DNA of 64,000 bases from positions 1 through 64,000 of the forward strand of contig DATKZT010000069.1 in assembly GCA_035527845.1 (NCBI GenBank), written 5' to 3'. The notes beneath the pieces are model-generated. The model was not told the origin of the DNA. It did no database searches and worked only from the letters and a program-made list of their open reading frames with translations. Origin of the DNA: JAUWKC01 sp035527845. Lineage in GTDB: Bacteria; Planctomycetota; Phycisphaerae; Sedimentisphaerales; Anaerobacaceae. Positions 1 to 8,479 of this stretch are shown here, in pieces; positions within the stretch are counted from its first letter, which is position 1; each line of letters begins with the position of its first letter. Both the position numbers and the translations under genes were made by a program.

Positions 1-1925
1 AGAATAAACCCGATGTCAGACCCGCTGAAACGTTTGCCGTCGGCGACGATTTGACCTGCCTCAATTTGAACCGGCAGACCTGTGGATACCTTTGCCAGCC
101 ACCGATTGGATTCTGCCGTTCCCACAAGAATCAGGTTATGAGTCTCAAGCAACTCCGGGGGCATATTTGCATCCGAAAAGCACGGCGCCCCATGGGCAAG
201 GGACGCTGCCGTCTTCTTGCTGATTTCCGCCAATTGCGAGCCACCCTCATTGGCGCCCCATACAACCACGTACGCGTCGGTAAAAGCATCGCCGATCGGA
301 CCACGAATCCGTTCGTTCTTCACATAAACGGCATCCTCATAACACTGCGGCCTCTTGGTAAAAACCTCCATCCTCACCCCGCCCAGGCTCGCACCATTCT
401 CAATAATCTCAATGGGAACGTTTGAATCTACGGGAGCTCCTACGAGATCAAGGCTGTATGCATCGATATTTCTCGTTTTCAGAAGAATCGTTCGGCCCTC
501 GATGCAAGCGTCTATAGTCGCAGTGAAGTTTTCGTCTTTGCGGCCAAGTATCTGAACCCAATAAGCTCGCGGACTGTGTAGAGATTCAATGGTATATAGA
601 ACCCTTTGGGGACGCTTCTGTCTCACAGCTTCCGGTAGTGGTGTCCCGCGAGTTTGTACTATTCCCTCAGTCCAACTGCACTTGAAATCTGTGCAACCAT
701 AGTATTGAAAACACTTCACCGCAAAGTCAAAATAGCCGATTAGAGAACCATCCTTCTGTTCACTTGCCACAAGAATCAACGGAAGATTCAGTGCATTTCC
801 AGCGAGATGGCGATAGCTGTTGCCCAATAACGTAGCGCACTCGGCCCATTTGTCCGGATGTTGCAAGGCCATGGCCATAGCCGGAATACCATTCCCACAG
901 TGACCATGAAGGTAGAATCTGTCTTCATCCAGATTAATCCTGTCCTTGAGGATATCGAGGAAATACTCGTAATCCTTCCATTCAAATCCCTTGAATCCGG
1001 AAAAGGGCCACCATACATCAATCAATCCGGAGCGTTGTGAGTAATCTCTGCCAGCATAAAAACGCTTAGGATCGGGATACAGGTATACTCGCCACTTCCG
1101 AGAGGGATCATAGTCTTCCGGAACAAAAACTACAAACTCAGCAATCTGCGCCCCTTCGAACCGTTTCAATCTGATTTTGTCCAGGCCGACGACCAAATCG
1201 GGACATGCCCCTGCCTCAAACTTCCTCTTATTCTCTATCGCACAAACCAATGCTCCCAGCATTCTGCCCGACAAGAAGGAGGCTTCGCCTGCCATCTCCA
1301 TGGCGTGATCAAAGTGGGATACCGCAATGGAGGAGAATATGAGCTTTGGGTCAGGCCTGGTCTCAACCTGTTCCTTCAATTCACGGCAAAACGCCAGGAT
1401 ATCCCTCTTCCAGTCAGCAGAAATAACCGCATATGCCTCTATGTCGAATTGCCCGCTCTCGGGCGCTGCCGCAGCAAACTTCAATCTGAAGAAGCCTTCT
1501 TCCTCAATACCTTCAGCCACTTTAATCAAGTTGGAATCAGTGTCTGCGCTCTCTTGTCCCACCTCTTTCCACAGGCCATTGGCCCATTTTGAAATGTTTA
1601 CTTTGAGCCTTCCAAAAGAGTTCCGCTGGCCCGCGCCGACAGGCAACCTGAACGTCAAGGTTTCCCCCGCCACAAATGCGTAATTGCTGTTGGGATCTAA
1701 ACCGCTTCCGCCAACCCCTATGCACGATGCCCTTTCACCCCCCTTTCCCGAATGCCTGTTTTCACAAAAACGGACGCCATCCTGCACTTTAGTTGCTATC
1801 ACCTGCCATGGTAGAAAACAAGTCTTCACCTCCGAACCGCTACCGCACACAGACAGCGATATCGACTGAGTAAGCAGAATCGCGACTATTATCCTCGCTC
1901 TCCGTTTTCGCCCGTCTCTTGGCAT
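1..1925 (-). CDS. Secreted alpha/beta hydrolase, prolyl-oligopeptidase-like (3' end outside window)
   Basis: An open frame of 641 codons runs without a stop from ATG at 1925 to the left edge, so the C-terminus is missing. The N-terminus has basic residues followed by a hydrophobic stretch (about residues 10-26), a probable signal peptide; a Cys follows but the -1 Val is a poor lipobox. The first ~230 residues look like a beta-rich accessory region. An alpha/beta-hydrolase core follows, with a 'FVPEDYDP' strand and a nucleophile elbow reading G-H-C-G-N. The C-terminal part ('RAYWVQI', then a beta-rich segment) resembles planctomycete S9-like esterases or peptidases. The odd point is the elbow: Cys343 sits where GxSxG enzymes have Ser. 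It could be a Cys-nucleophile hydrolase, as in dienelactone hydrolases, or inactive. Substrate unknown. It diverges from no neighbour and stands alone. Confidence 0.75.
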   Translation of the reverse strand, partial: MPRDGRKRRARIIVAILLTQSISLSVCGSGSEVKTCFLPWQVIATKVQDGVRFCENRHSGKGGERASCIGVGGSGLDPNSNYAFVAGETLTFRLPVGAGQRNSFGRLKVNISKWANGLWKEVGQESADTDSNLIKVAEGIEEEGFFRLKFAAAAPESGQFDIEAYAVISADWKRDILAFCRELKEQVETRPDPKLIFSSIAVSHFDHAMEMAGEASFLSGRMLGALVCAIENKRKFEAGACPDLVVGLDKIRLKRFEGAQIAEFVVFVPEDYDPSRKWRVYLYPDPKRFYAGRDYSQRSGLIDVWWPFSGFKGFEWKDYEYFLDILKDRINLDEDRFYLHGHCGNGIPAMAMALQHPDKWAECATLLGNSYRHLAGNALNLPLILVASEQKDGSLIGYFDFAVKCFQYYGCTDFKCSWTEGIVQTRGTPLPEAVRQKRPQRVLYTIESLHSPRAYWVQILGRKDENFTATIDACIEGRTILLKTRNIDAYSLDLVGAPVDSNVPIEIIENGASLGGVRMEVFTKRPQCYEDAVYVKNERIRGPIGDAFTDAYVVVWGANEGGSQLAEISKKTAASLAHGAPCFSDANMPPELLETHNLILVGTAESNRWLAKVSTGLPVQIEAGQIVADGKRFSGSDIGFI

Positions 1926-2291
1926 GGAGAGCCCGCTGTAATTCGCGAAAGACTGCGAACTTACACCGCACTCGTCAAAAATGCTGCGGCACATCTTGCC
2001 TTGGTTCATCTGCATCCACCGAGTTCATTGCAAGCCGGCAGATCGGGGCGAGCTACGGACCGCCTCGACCATCGGCTTGCGACAGGCGTCTCGTCCACAC
2101 TCAGCATCCATTCACCTTGATGCTTCCTGTATGAATGGCGAACCAGCCCTGCCGAATGTTGATAAACTTTTTTACGTTTTTGACGTTTTTTTTTCAGTTG
2201 GTTCAGAAACCACTCGCGGCTCACAAATGAAGAGAGTTGTAAGTCCAAGCCAAACCGGAGGTTAAGGCAAACAGGGACATTAGGCGGGAAC

Positions 2292-2314
2292 GCCCTTGGA
2301 AAAGGGCTGTTTTT
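2292..2314 (+). terminator. Orphan intrinsic-terminator-like hairpin
   Basis: A perfect 6-bp stem, GCCCTT/AAGGGC, with a GGAA loop is followed on the plus strand by TGTTTTT. The shape is that of a rho-independent terminator, but no credible plus-strand gene lies upstream, so it may be left over from a lost gene. Confidence 0.4.
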
Positions 2315-2777
2315 GCATTCTGACCGGTCGCCCCGGCCAGCTTCCGGTCATGAAAAGTGCTTTCAAGCCCACTTTGGAAAAGGAATTTCAAAGCGGATCA
2401 AGACGGAACGGAGCGGATGCGTCCGGTGCCGCCCAATGCCCGACTGATTATCTTGTCTGACGCGCAGCAATCAAAGAGCACCTACTACTGCATTATCATG
2501 CACAATACGACCGACCTGCTCGATATCAGGGATCCGCTGGAGCCAACGCTGATAGTCCTGCACTCGACGGTCGAAGCGCGTCTGGAGAAGGAGCACTCGG
2601 CCACCGCCAAGTACAAGCCAAAAAAAACGCAAAACCGTTTCCCACCGGGACAGAAGTGCTCGAAATAATAAAGGCCCTGGGCTATCGCAAGGTTGCCGAG
2701 CCATAGTCCCTTCAGAAGGCCCACAAAGCCAAAAAGCCCGCCAGGACCTGACCCGCCCCGCGTCGCTTCCTCATCTG

Positions 2778-2906
2778 TTATACCAATTGGAATTAGTTCT
2801 TGCGCTATGGTCAACCACACGCCGGGCCGTTAGCGACCCGCAAATAGCAGTTACGTCCCGAATTACGATTGCAGCGAGCGCATTTATTAAATCAAATTGG
2901 TATTAG
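2778..2906. repeat. MITE-like element with imperfect terminal inverted repeats
   Basis: The left arm (2778-2806, starting TTATACCAATTGG) and the right arm (2874-2906, ending CAAATTGGTATTA) are imperfect inverse copies of about 30 bases. Each contains TACCAATT next to the end and a TGCGCT core further in. The ~70 bases between them have no coding potential. The pattern fits a non-autonomous miniature transposable element; no clear target-site duplication was seen. Confidence 0.45.
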
Positions 2907-3224
2907 CCCCCGGCACTTGTCCGCCGTAGGCGGACTGCCGGCGGTCCCCCATCTTGCCCGCCGCTTATCCGCCCTGCGCGGGTCAGTCAGCTTCACCAAT
3001 CACGATTCACCATTCACCAGCCGCCGCGGTTCTACCCATTCACTCATTGAACCATTGAACCATTCAGCCAATAACCATCCATTCCCCTAAACGGAAGGGA
3101 CTATCACACCGCTGCTACTCTCCGCCATCCTACCCTCCCGCAGGCCGCTTTCCCCCCCAAAAACCCAAAAATCAACGCAAGCTCAGTTCCAACAAACAGT
3201 TATGAAAACCCAACCACCTTCAGC

Positions 3225-3300
3225 CTTCAGCAATACAAACCCAAACGAACCCAATTTGTCGCGGCGTACCCCTCTTGCCCACGCCAAGTCCTGTACGAAG
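3225..3300 (+). repeat. Dispersed intergenic repeat copy
   Basis: The stretch reads as 'NPNEPNLSRRTPLAHAKS' in the plus strand. It matches, with substitutions, the minus-strand segment near 43600-43640, which reads 'NPNKANLSRRSLLATAKS'. The same 'aca aac cca aac' run precedes the 'aat tt(g/a) tcg cgg cg' core in both. Two separated, inverted, diverged copies indicate a dispersed repeat family rather than a gene. Confidence 0.55.
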
Positions 3301-3324
3301 CCGGGCTGGCCGACCCCTTTTCGG

Positions 3325-3361
3325 GCAAAAAGAAAAGGACTTGCTGTGACGCAAGTCCTTT
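3325..3361 (-). terminator. Terminator after initiator tRNA, end of the ribosomal block
   Basis: On the minus strand an 11-bp perfect stem (AAAGGACTTGC/GCAAGTCCTTT, 3334-3361) with a 6-base loop is followed by TTCTTTTTG (3325-3333). It lies just downstream of the tRNA gene and is the clearest rho-independent terminator in the window. It probably ends the transcript that begins far upstream in the S10-spc-alpha run. Confidence 0.85.
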
Positions 3362-3373
3362 ATCTACAACAAA

Positions 3374-3447
3374 TAGCGGGGGCAGGATTCGAACCTGCGA
3401 CCTCCGGGTTATGGGCCCGACGAGCTACCAGACTGCTCTACCCCGCG
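3374..3447 (-). tRNA. Initiator tRNA-fMet (CAT)
   Basis: The cloverleaf is complete: acceptor CGCGGGG against CCCCGCT, a T arm with GTTCGAAT, and anticodon CAT in a CCCATAA loop. The anticodon stem carries three consecutive G:C pairs, and the first acceptor position is an unpaired C1-U72. Both are hallmarks of initiator tRNA rather than elongator Met. The CCA end is not encoded. It follows the HIT gene and shares the terminator at 3325-3361. Confidence 0.95.
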
Positions 3448-3500
3448 GTCATTATTAAAATACCAAAAAGAGCTTCGACTATCAAGCGGATTCCAGCCTA

Positions 3501-3917
3501 TCATAGATTTTCGCTAATCTTTGCGGCGACCTCAGCCAATCTGCCCTCAGGGTAACTGTAGGAGGGCCAGCGATCAAAGATACCATCGCCGCTGTGGCGA
3601 GGTACTATATGAAAATGGAGATGTTCGACAAGCTGGCCAGCCGCCCTGCCGTTGTTGCACAAGATATTATAACCGTCAGCATTCATCGCAGCGGCCACTG
3701 CTTTGGCGACTTTGCCCAGACGCAAACCAACCTGACCCAAGGTCTCCACGGGGCAATCATGCACTTGTCCGAAATGCTGCTTTGGGATTACCAACGTGTG
3801 ACCGTCGCTCAAAGGAGCAATATCCAAGAAAGCAAGGATCAACTCGTCCTCATAGACCTTTGTGACCGGTATCTGACCCTTGACCATCTTACAGAAGATG
3901 CAATTACTGTCGTCCAT
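3501..3917 (-). CDS. HIT-family (HINT-type) nucleotide hydrolase
   Basis: A 138-residue histidine-triad protein. The catalytic motif is H99-L-H-F-H103, followed by 'IVPR'. C6xxC9 near the start together with H48 and H99 matches the zinc site of many bacterial HINT proteins. The family hydrolyses AMP-linked substrates such as adenosine phosphoramidates and aminoacyl-adenylates in the cytoplasm. It starts 26 bases after the rplQ stop and ends just before the initiator tRNA, so it is probably the last protein of the alpha operon transcript. Exact substrate is not deducible. Confidence 0.9.
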   Translation of the reverse strand: MDDSNCIFCKMVKGQIPVTKVYEDELILAFLDIAPLSDGHTLVIPKQHFGQVHDCPVETLGQVGLRLGKVAKAVAAAMNADGYNILCNNGRAAGQLVEHLHFHIVPRHSGDGIFDRWPSYSYPEGRLAEVAAKISENL

Positions 3918-3943
3918 CTCGCAGCCGTCCTGCTCAAAAAAAG

Positions 3944-4492
3944 CTACTGCTGGTCATCAGCCGAATCTGCCGCTTCCTCGGATTCGACGGGCTCTTGGAC
4001 TTCGAGAACCTCTTTGGCCCGCGCAGTTTTCCTGGCTCGCCGTCTGGCGCTTTTTCCTGTAGCCGTTCTGGGCTCCTTACTTGCGGCTTCGTCCTCACCC
4101 ACGAGCTGCAGTAATACCAACTGCCCGTTGTCCCCGAGCCTTTTCAAAGACAGCCGAATAATCCTGGTGTAGCCGCCCGGCCTATCCAGGTATCGGGGTC
4201 CGAGCTCGCTGAACAGTTTTCCAATAACGGTGCCTTTTTTGACGGCTTTGCCGTCCTCATAACTGGTGATGTCGCGGTCGCCAAGCATCGCAATCGCCTG
4301 GCGTCTGGCAGCGAGGGTGCCTTTTTTGGCCACTGTAATCAACTTTTCGGCAAAAGCCTTCACTTCTCTGGCCTTTTGAAGGGTAGTTGAAATTGTCTCG
4401 TGCTCGAAGAGAGACGCGACCAAATTTCGGCGCATTGCCAAACGATGCTCACTTGTTCGACTCAATCGACGTCCTGCGACTCTATGGCGCAT
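3944..4492 (-). CDS. rplQ: 50S ribosomal protein L17
   Basis: The start 'MRHRVAGRRLSRTSEHR' and the following 'LFEHETISTTLQKAREVK' are diagnostic of L17, which binds 23S rRNA near the exit tunnel. The conserved domain ends near residue 125. About 55 further residues form an Ala/Arg/Lys-rich stretch and then an acidic Glu/Asp tail, so the protein (182 residues) is longer than the ~120-residue E. coli form. Tails of this kind are common in slow-growing phyla and need not be structured. It follows rpoA with an 82-base gap, as in the classic alpha operon. Confidence 0.97.
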   Translation of the reverse strand: MRHRVAGRRLSRTSEHRLAMRRNLVASLFEHETISTTLQKAREVKAFAEKLITVAKKGTLAARRQAIAMLGDRDITSYEDGKAVKKGTVIGKLFSELGPRYLDRPGGYTRIIRLSLKRLGDNGQLVLLQLVGEDEAASKEPRTATGKSARRRARKTARAKEVLEVQEPVESEEAADSADDQQ

Positions 4493-4574
4493 ATTGCAAA
4501 ATTCCTCATCTATGAATGTCTAACACATCCGGCATGTAGCCCAGGTTCCTGCTATCATGGCGACCATTTGTGAT

Positions 4575-5576
4575 TCATATCCCCGTCATTCCGAGAGACA
4601 GACCTATGTCGGCAAGCTTTCTCTTGACTTCTCGCAGACTGGTTTTACCAAAGCTACGAATTTTGAGCAGATCCGCCTCCGTCATGGCCACCAATTGGCC
4701 GACGGTTTCGACCTTCACCGATTCAAGACAGTTGCTGGCTCTGACCGATAATTCCAGCTCTTGAATAGGTATTTTTATTTTTTGGACCAACTCCTCATCG
4801 ACTTTTTCCTCCGCCACTTGCTCCTCGGCAACAACCTGCTCGGCGACGGTTTCCTGACCAAGCTCGAAATACTGGACAAACGGATTGATGTGCTTTCGCA
4901 GGATTTTAGCAGCTTCTACCAGCGCCATTTCGGGCGTGATCGTTCCGTTGGTCCAGATTTCCAGAATCAGCTTGTCGTAATTGGTTCTCTGGCCCACCCT
5001 GGTGTCCTCCGTGATATAGCGGACCCTTGTCACCGGCGAATAAATGGCATCGACTAATATTACGCCGACTTCCTGATCGAATCTGTCCATGTCGGCTATC
5101 CGCTCCGAAGCGGGCACATAGCCGCGGCCGTTCTCGACCACCATTTCCATTTCGAAATCGACCGCTTCGGTCAGAGTGGCGATCACCATATCTTTGTTGA
5201 TGACTTCTATGGCCGGGTCGGTAATTATATCAGCGGCGGTTATGACTCCGGCTTTTTTTGCCGCAACCTTCATTGTCCTCGGTCCTTCGCCCTGGAGGCG
5301 AACGACAAGATTCTTGACGTTCAGAACGATGTCGGTGACATCCTCCAATACGCCTTTTACCGAGGTAAACTCATGGTCGACACCTGCGGTTTTAACAGAT
5401 GTTACGGCACTGCCCTCGAGCGACGAAAGCAATACGCGTCTGAGTCCATTTCCAATAGTGGTGCCGAAACCCCGCTCGAAAGGCTCGATAAAGAACCGGC
5501 CGTATCTGTTGTGCGACACACTCGCATCGCGCTCAACTCGAGTCGGTAACTCCAAACCACGCCATTTAACTCGCAT
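4575..5576 (-). CDS. rpoA: RNA polymerase subunit alpha
   Basis: 333 residues. The N-terminal dimerisation domain (about 20-235) contains 'FERGFGTTIGNGLRRVLL' and ends with 'EAAKILRKHINPF'. An acidic Glu/Val-rich linker (240-265) follows. The C-terminal domain (about 268-333) holds the 'ELELSVRASNCL' helix and 'IRSFGKTSLREVK', which contact UP-element DNA and activators. Length and domain order are normal. It is placed between rpsD and rplQ as in most bacteria. Confidence 0.98.
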   Translation of the reverse strand: MRVKWRGLELPTRVERDASVSHNRYGRFFIEPFERGFGTTIGNGLRRVLLSSLEGSAVTSVKTAGVDHEFTSVKGVLEDVTDIVLNVKNLVVRLQGEGPRTMKVAAKKAGVITAADIITDPAIEVINKDMVIATLTEAVDFEMEMVVENGRGYVPASERIADMDRFDQEVGVILVDAIYSPVTRVRYITEDTRVGQRTNYDKLILEIWTNGTITPEMALVEAAKILRKHINPFVQYFELGQETVAEQVVAEEQVAEEKVDEELVQKIKIPIQELELSVRASNCLESVKVETVGQLVAMTEADLLKIRSFGKTSLREVKRKLADIGLSLGMTGI

Positions 5577-5661
5577 ATGTACCTCCTATTAGTACCGGCT
5601 ATTAACAATAGCTGTTGCCTCGAAATTTGAGACCCAAAAAGCCGGGCAACAGAACTGAACA

Positions 5662-6294
5662 CTACCTGGAACAGAACTCCACAACCAACTGCTCCTCAAC
5701 GGGTATCTGAATATCGTCGCGTGTGGGCAGTGCAACGACAGTTGCCTGAGGCATTCCACGATCCAACTGCAACCAACTTTGTGTCGTAAAGTTGGGGTTG
5801 CTCTCAAGCTGCAGTTTGATTCTTTTGACACTCTTGTCAGAACCTTTGACCGTCATCTTGTCTCCCACTTTAGTGGTGTAATCGGGCACATTGACTCTTC
5901 GGCCGTTTACATAAATATGGCCGTGAGTAACCAACTGCCTGGCTGCTTTGCGCGAAGGCGCTAAATTCAACTTGTACACGACATTGTCCAAGCGTCTTTC
6001 CAACAGCTGCAACAGAATTTCACCGGTATTACCCTTGGTCTGCTCCGCCTTGTGAAAATACCTCATGAACTGTTGCTCCAGCACACCATAGTATCGTTTT
6101 ACTTTTTGCTTCTCCCGGAGCCGAACAGCGTATTCGCTCGCTCTGCCTCTGCGCCAACCATGCATGCCCGGCGTCAAATTGCGTTGTTTCTTTTCGACCG
6201 GACATTTGGCCGTTTCACATCTGACGCCCTTAAGCATCAGCTTCATTCCTTCACGACGACAATGCTTACAAGATGAACCAAGATAACGTCCCAT
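5662..6294 (-). CDS. rpsD: 30S ribosomal protein S4, zinc-binding form
   Basis: The start is placed at 'MGRYLGSSCKHC' (6294), since the frame upstream has no homology. C9, C12, C26 and C31 form the zinc knuckle of the C+ type of S4. The S4 RNA-binding domain lies at about 97-160 ('RRLDNVVYKLNLAPSRKAARQLV'). S4 is a primary 16S rRNA binder and in E. coli represses its own operon. The 210-residue length is usual. Confidence 0.97.
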   Translation of the reverse strand: MGRYLGSSCKHCRREGMKLMLKGVRCETAKCPVEKKQRNLTPGMHGWRRGRASEYAVRLREKQKVKRYYGVLEQQFMRYFHKAEQTKGNTGEILLQLLERRLDNVVYKLNLAPSRKAARQLVTHGHIYVNGRRVNVPDYTTKVGDKMTVKGSDKSVKRIKLQLESNPNFTTQSWLQLDRGMPQATVVALPTRDDIQIPVEEQLVVEFCSR

Positions 6295-6347
6295 CTTTTC
6301 AACTATCTCCCAAGAAAGTCCATAGAAACATATTTTGCCCCTTCTGT

Positions 6348-6728
6348 TTACACACGTCGTCGCTTTGGCGGCCGACAACCGTTGTGCGGCAGTGATGTTA
6401 CATCTTCTATCGAAGCGATCCGCAATCCCGCCTGCTGGAGCGCTGAAATGGCAGATTCACGACCCGAGCCGGGACCTTTGACCCTGATTTCAACCTCCCG
6501 AATGCCGTTGCGCAGAGCCGTGGCGGCGCATCGCTGGGCGGCCTGCTGAGCAGCAAAGGGCGTACTTTTTCGAGAACCCTTGAAACCAACACAGCCTGCC
6601 GAACCCCAGCAGATAGTATCACCATTCAGGTCGGCAATCGTAATCAGAGTGTTGTTGAACGTCGCCTTTATGTGCACAATAGCTCTGGCGATGTTTCTCC
6701 TTACTTTTCGCTTTGGACTTTTTGCCAT
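6348..6728 (-). CDS. rpsK: 30S ribosomal protein S11
   Basis: 126 residues from 'MAKSPKRKVRRNI' at 6728; an upstream extension in the same frame has no homology. The motifs 'HIKATFNNTLITI', 'STPFAAQQAA' and 'VKGPGSGRESAI' are those of S11, part of the 30S platform near the mRNA exit. It lies between rpsM and rpsD in the conserved order. Confidence 0.97.
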   Translation of the reverse strand: MAKSPKRKVRRNIARAIVHIKATFNNTLITIADLNGDTICWGSAGCVGFKGSRKSTPFAAQQAAQRCAATALRNGIREVEIRVKGPGSGRESAISALQQAGLRIASIEDVTSLPHNGCRPPKRRRV

Positions 6729-6790
6729 TATTAAAAGACCCTCAAACAATAAAACTTCGACGCATCGGCAGACCGGCGACAATGAGGCTG

Positions 6791-7174
6791 TCAGCGTTTT
6801 TCTTTCACTCCCTTCTTGCCCGCCACAGTCTTTCTGGGGCCTTTGCGTGTTCGTGCGTTGCTCTGGGTGGCCTGGCCACGAACAGGCAACCCCTTGCGGT
6901 GGCGGATACCTCTGTAACAGCCTATGTCACGCAGTCTGGCGATATTCTGAGTAACCTGCCTGCGGAGCTGGCCTCCGACAATGTAATTGCGGTCAACCAC
7001 CTGCGTTATCCGGCTGAGCTCGTCCTCGGAGAGCTTGCCAGCCTTGGTACTCTTATCAATCCTTGCTTCTTTCAAAATCTGCTCAGACGTATACTTGCCT
7101 ATACCGAAAATATAGGTCAATGCAATCCATATAGATTTGTCATTGGGGATATCAACACCAACTATGCGCGGCAT
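6791..7174 (-). CDS. rpsM: 30S ribosomal protein S13
   Basis: 127 residues. It begins 'MPRIVGVDIPNDK' and has the helix-two-turn-helix 'YIFGIG' segment and the basic C-terminus 'GIRHRKGLPVRGQ' that reaches the P-site tRNA and bridges to the 50S. The C-terminal tail ends in a Lys/Arg-rich run, as in most bacteria. Confidence 0.97.
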   Translation of the reverse strand: MPRIVGVDIPNDKSIWIALTYIFGIGKYTSEQILKEARIDKSTKAGKLSEDELSRITQVVDRNYIVGGQLRRQVTQNIARLRDIGCYRGIRHRKGLPVRGQATQSNARTRKGPRKTVAGKKGVKEKR

Positions 7175-7230
7175 ACAAGCTCCTCTGAAAAAGACGTAAA
7201 AGGCACTGGTTTTGCCCGATCACCCAGGCC

Positions 7231-7344
7231 TTATCCCTGTCGCTGTTTGTGGCGGGGATTTGTACAGATCACCCGCACGACGCCCTTGCGACGAACAACC
7301 TTGCAGTTTTCACATATTCGTCTTACCGAACTTCTAACTTTCAT
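7231..7344 (-). CDS. rpmJ: 50S ribosomal protein L36
   Basis: A 37-codon gene read directly from the sequence: ATG at 7344, TAA at 7231-7233. It starts 'MKVRSSVRRICENCK' and ends 'TNPRHKQRQG'. C11, C14, C27 and H32 are the zinc ligands of the C+ form of L36. It sits between infA and rpsM, its usual place in the spc operon. Confidence 0.95.
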   Translation of the reverse strand: MKVRSSVRRICENCKVVRRKGVVRVICTNPRHKQRQG

Positions 7345-7399
7345 TTTTCTATTAGCTGCCTTTCACATCATCGACTGATAAGCCGGATGCAGATCAGGG

Positions 7400-7636
7400 C
7401 TAATGACGCAGGATTATTCGGCCTCTGTTCAAGTCGTACGGCGACATTTCAACGGTAACCGTGTCCCCCGGTAAGATTCGAATATAATGCATGCGCATCT
7501 TACCTGAAACATGTGCCAAAATCTTGTGGCCGTTCTTCAGTTCGACTCTGAACATGGCATTTGGCAAAGCCTCAGTCACCGTAGCCTGCAATCTGATTGC
7601 CTCTTTCTTAACCATAGACGCCTGTTTTGCATCCAT
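7400..7636 (-). CDS. infA: Translation initiation factor IF-1
   Basis: A 78-residue OB-fold protein with 'EALPNAMFRVELKNGHKILAHVSGK' (quoted in part: 'ALPNAMFRVEL' and 'HVSGKMR') and 'RILPGDTVTVEMSPYDL'. IF-1 occupies the ribosomal A site during initiation. The start at 7636 ('MDAKQASMVKKE') is preferred because a GGAAAAGAG sequence lies upstream; a start at 7615 would give the more typical ~71-residue form. Placed between map and rpmJ, as in many bacteria. Confidence 0.95.
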   Translation of the reverse strand: MDAKQASMVKKEAIRLQATVTEALPNAMFRVELKNGHKILAHVSGKMRMHYIRILPGDTVTVEMSPYDLNRGRIILRH

Positions 7637-7696
7637 ACTGTTTCGCTCTTTTCCATGCCCATTGCAGGAAAAGTAAACGAAAGAACGCATCTGACT

Positions 7697-8479
7697 TCAT
7701 TCTGTTATGGTCAACACCTCACAGCCTTTTCCCACTATGGCAATCGTATGCTCAAAATGAGCCGAACACTTGCCATCGCTGGTTACGACTGTCCAGCCAT
7801 TTCTGAGCGTTTTCACGTCACTGGTGCCGGCATTAATCATCGGCTCAACTGCCAAAATCATACCTTCAGCCAAAACAATGTCGTCAGCCAACAAATCTTC
7901 GCTGACAAAATTGGGGACGCGGGGCTCCTCATGCATTTCTCGGCCGATGCCGTGCCCAACAAAATCCTTTACTACCGAGAAGCCGGCCGACTCAGCATAA
8001 TTCTGCATTTTCGCGGCCACGTCGCTCCACTTAACACCAGGTGCAGACCTCGCAATGGCCATATCAAGGACCTGCCTTGTTACTTCTATTAGCTGACGCT
8101 TATGGCCGGAGATATTGCCAATGGCAATTGTCACGGCCGCATCTGCGCAATAACCGTCGCGTTTCACGCCAAAGTCGATGCTCAGGATGTCGCCGTCCTT
8201 AAGCTTTGCAGTCTGTGAAGGAATGCCGTGAACCACCTGGTCATTCACCGACGTACAGATGCAGGCCGGAAATGGCGATCGAGCCACCGGACTTCGCACG
8301 CCTCTGAACAAGGCCTGAACTCCGGCATCAGCAGTCATCTGCGAAGCTACAGCATCCAACTGGCCGGTAGTCACACCGGGCTTGGCAGTCTCTTGCAATT
8401 TTGAAAGAACATCCGCTACAACCCTTCCCGCCTTCCGAACAAGCTCAATCTCTCTTCGGCTGCGAAGCGTTATAGCCAT
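7697..8479 (-). CDS. map: Methionine aminopeptidase, type I
   Basis: 260 residues with all metal and catalytic ligands in place: H84, D102, D113, H176, E212 and E243. It removes the initiator Met from nascent chains at the ribosome. Its ATG directly abuts the adk stop (TAA-ATG), so translation of the two is likely coupled. Length matches the E. coli enzyme; no zinc-finger or linker extension is present. Confidence 0.97.
   Translation of the reverse strand: MAITLRSRREIELVRKAGRVVADVLSKLQETAKPGVTTGQLDAVASQMTADAGVQALFRGVRSPVARSPFPACICTSVNDQVVHGIPSQTAKLKDGDILSIDFGVKRDGYCADAAVTIAIGNISGHKRQLIEVTRQVLDMAIARSAPGVKWSDVAAKMQNYAESAGFSVVKDFVGHGIGREMHEEPRVPNFVSEDLLADDIVLAEGMILAVEPMINAGTSDVKTLRNGWTVVTSDGKCSAHFEHTIAIVGKGCEVLTITE

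Larger units (their letters stand above)
1926..3324. other. Non-coding region with degenerate fragments
   Basis: About 1.4 kb without a convincing gene. Several short open frames occur on both strands with no recognisable domain or Shine-Dalgarno site. Around 2360-2706 two overlapping plus-strand frames look like the tail of a decayed gene: one reads '..STVEARLEKE..' and the next frame ends '..VLEIIKALGYRKVAEP'. I cannot name it. The region also holds an orphan hairpin (2292-2314), a MITE-like inverted repeat (2778-2906) and a dispersed repeat copy (3225-3300). Confidence 0.5.

Noticed and set aside
2006..2248. Minus-strand 80-codon frame with a Lys/Arg-rich stretch
   Set aside because: The basic stretch comes from a T-rich run; no family match, no conservation evidence.
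2485..2820. Minus-strand frame of 111 codons with Gly/Leu-rich text
   Set aside because: It overlaps decayed plus-strand frames and the inverted repeat, has no homology I recognise and no ribosome-binding site.
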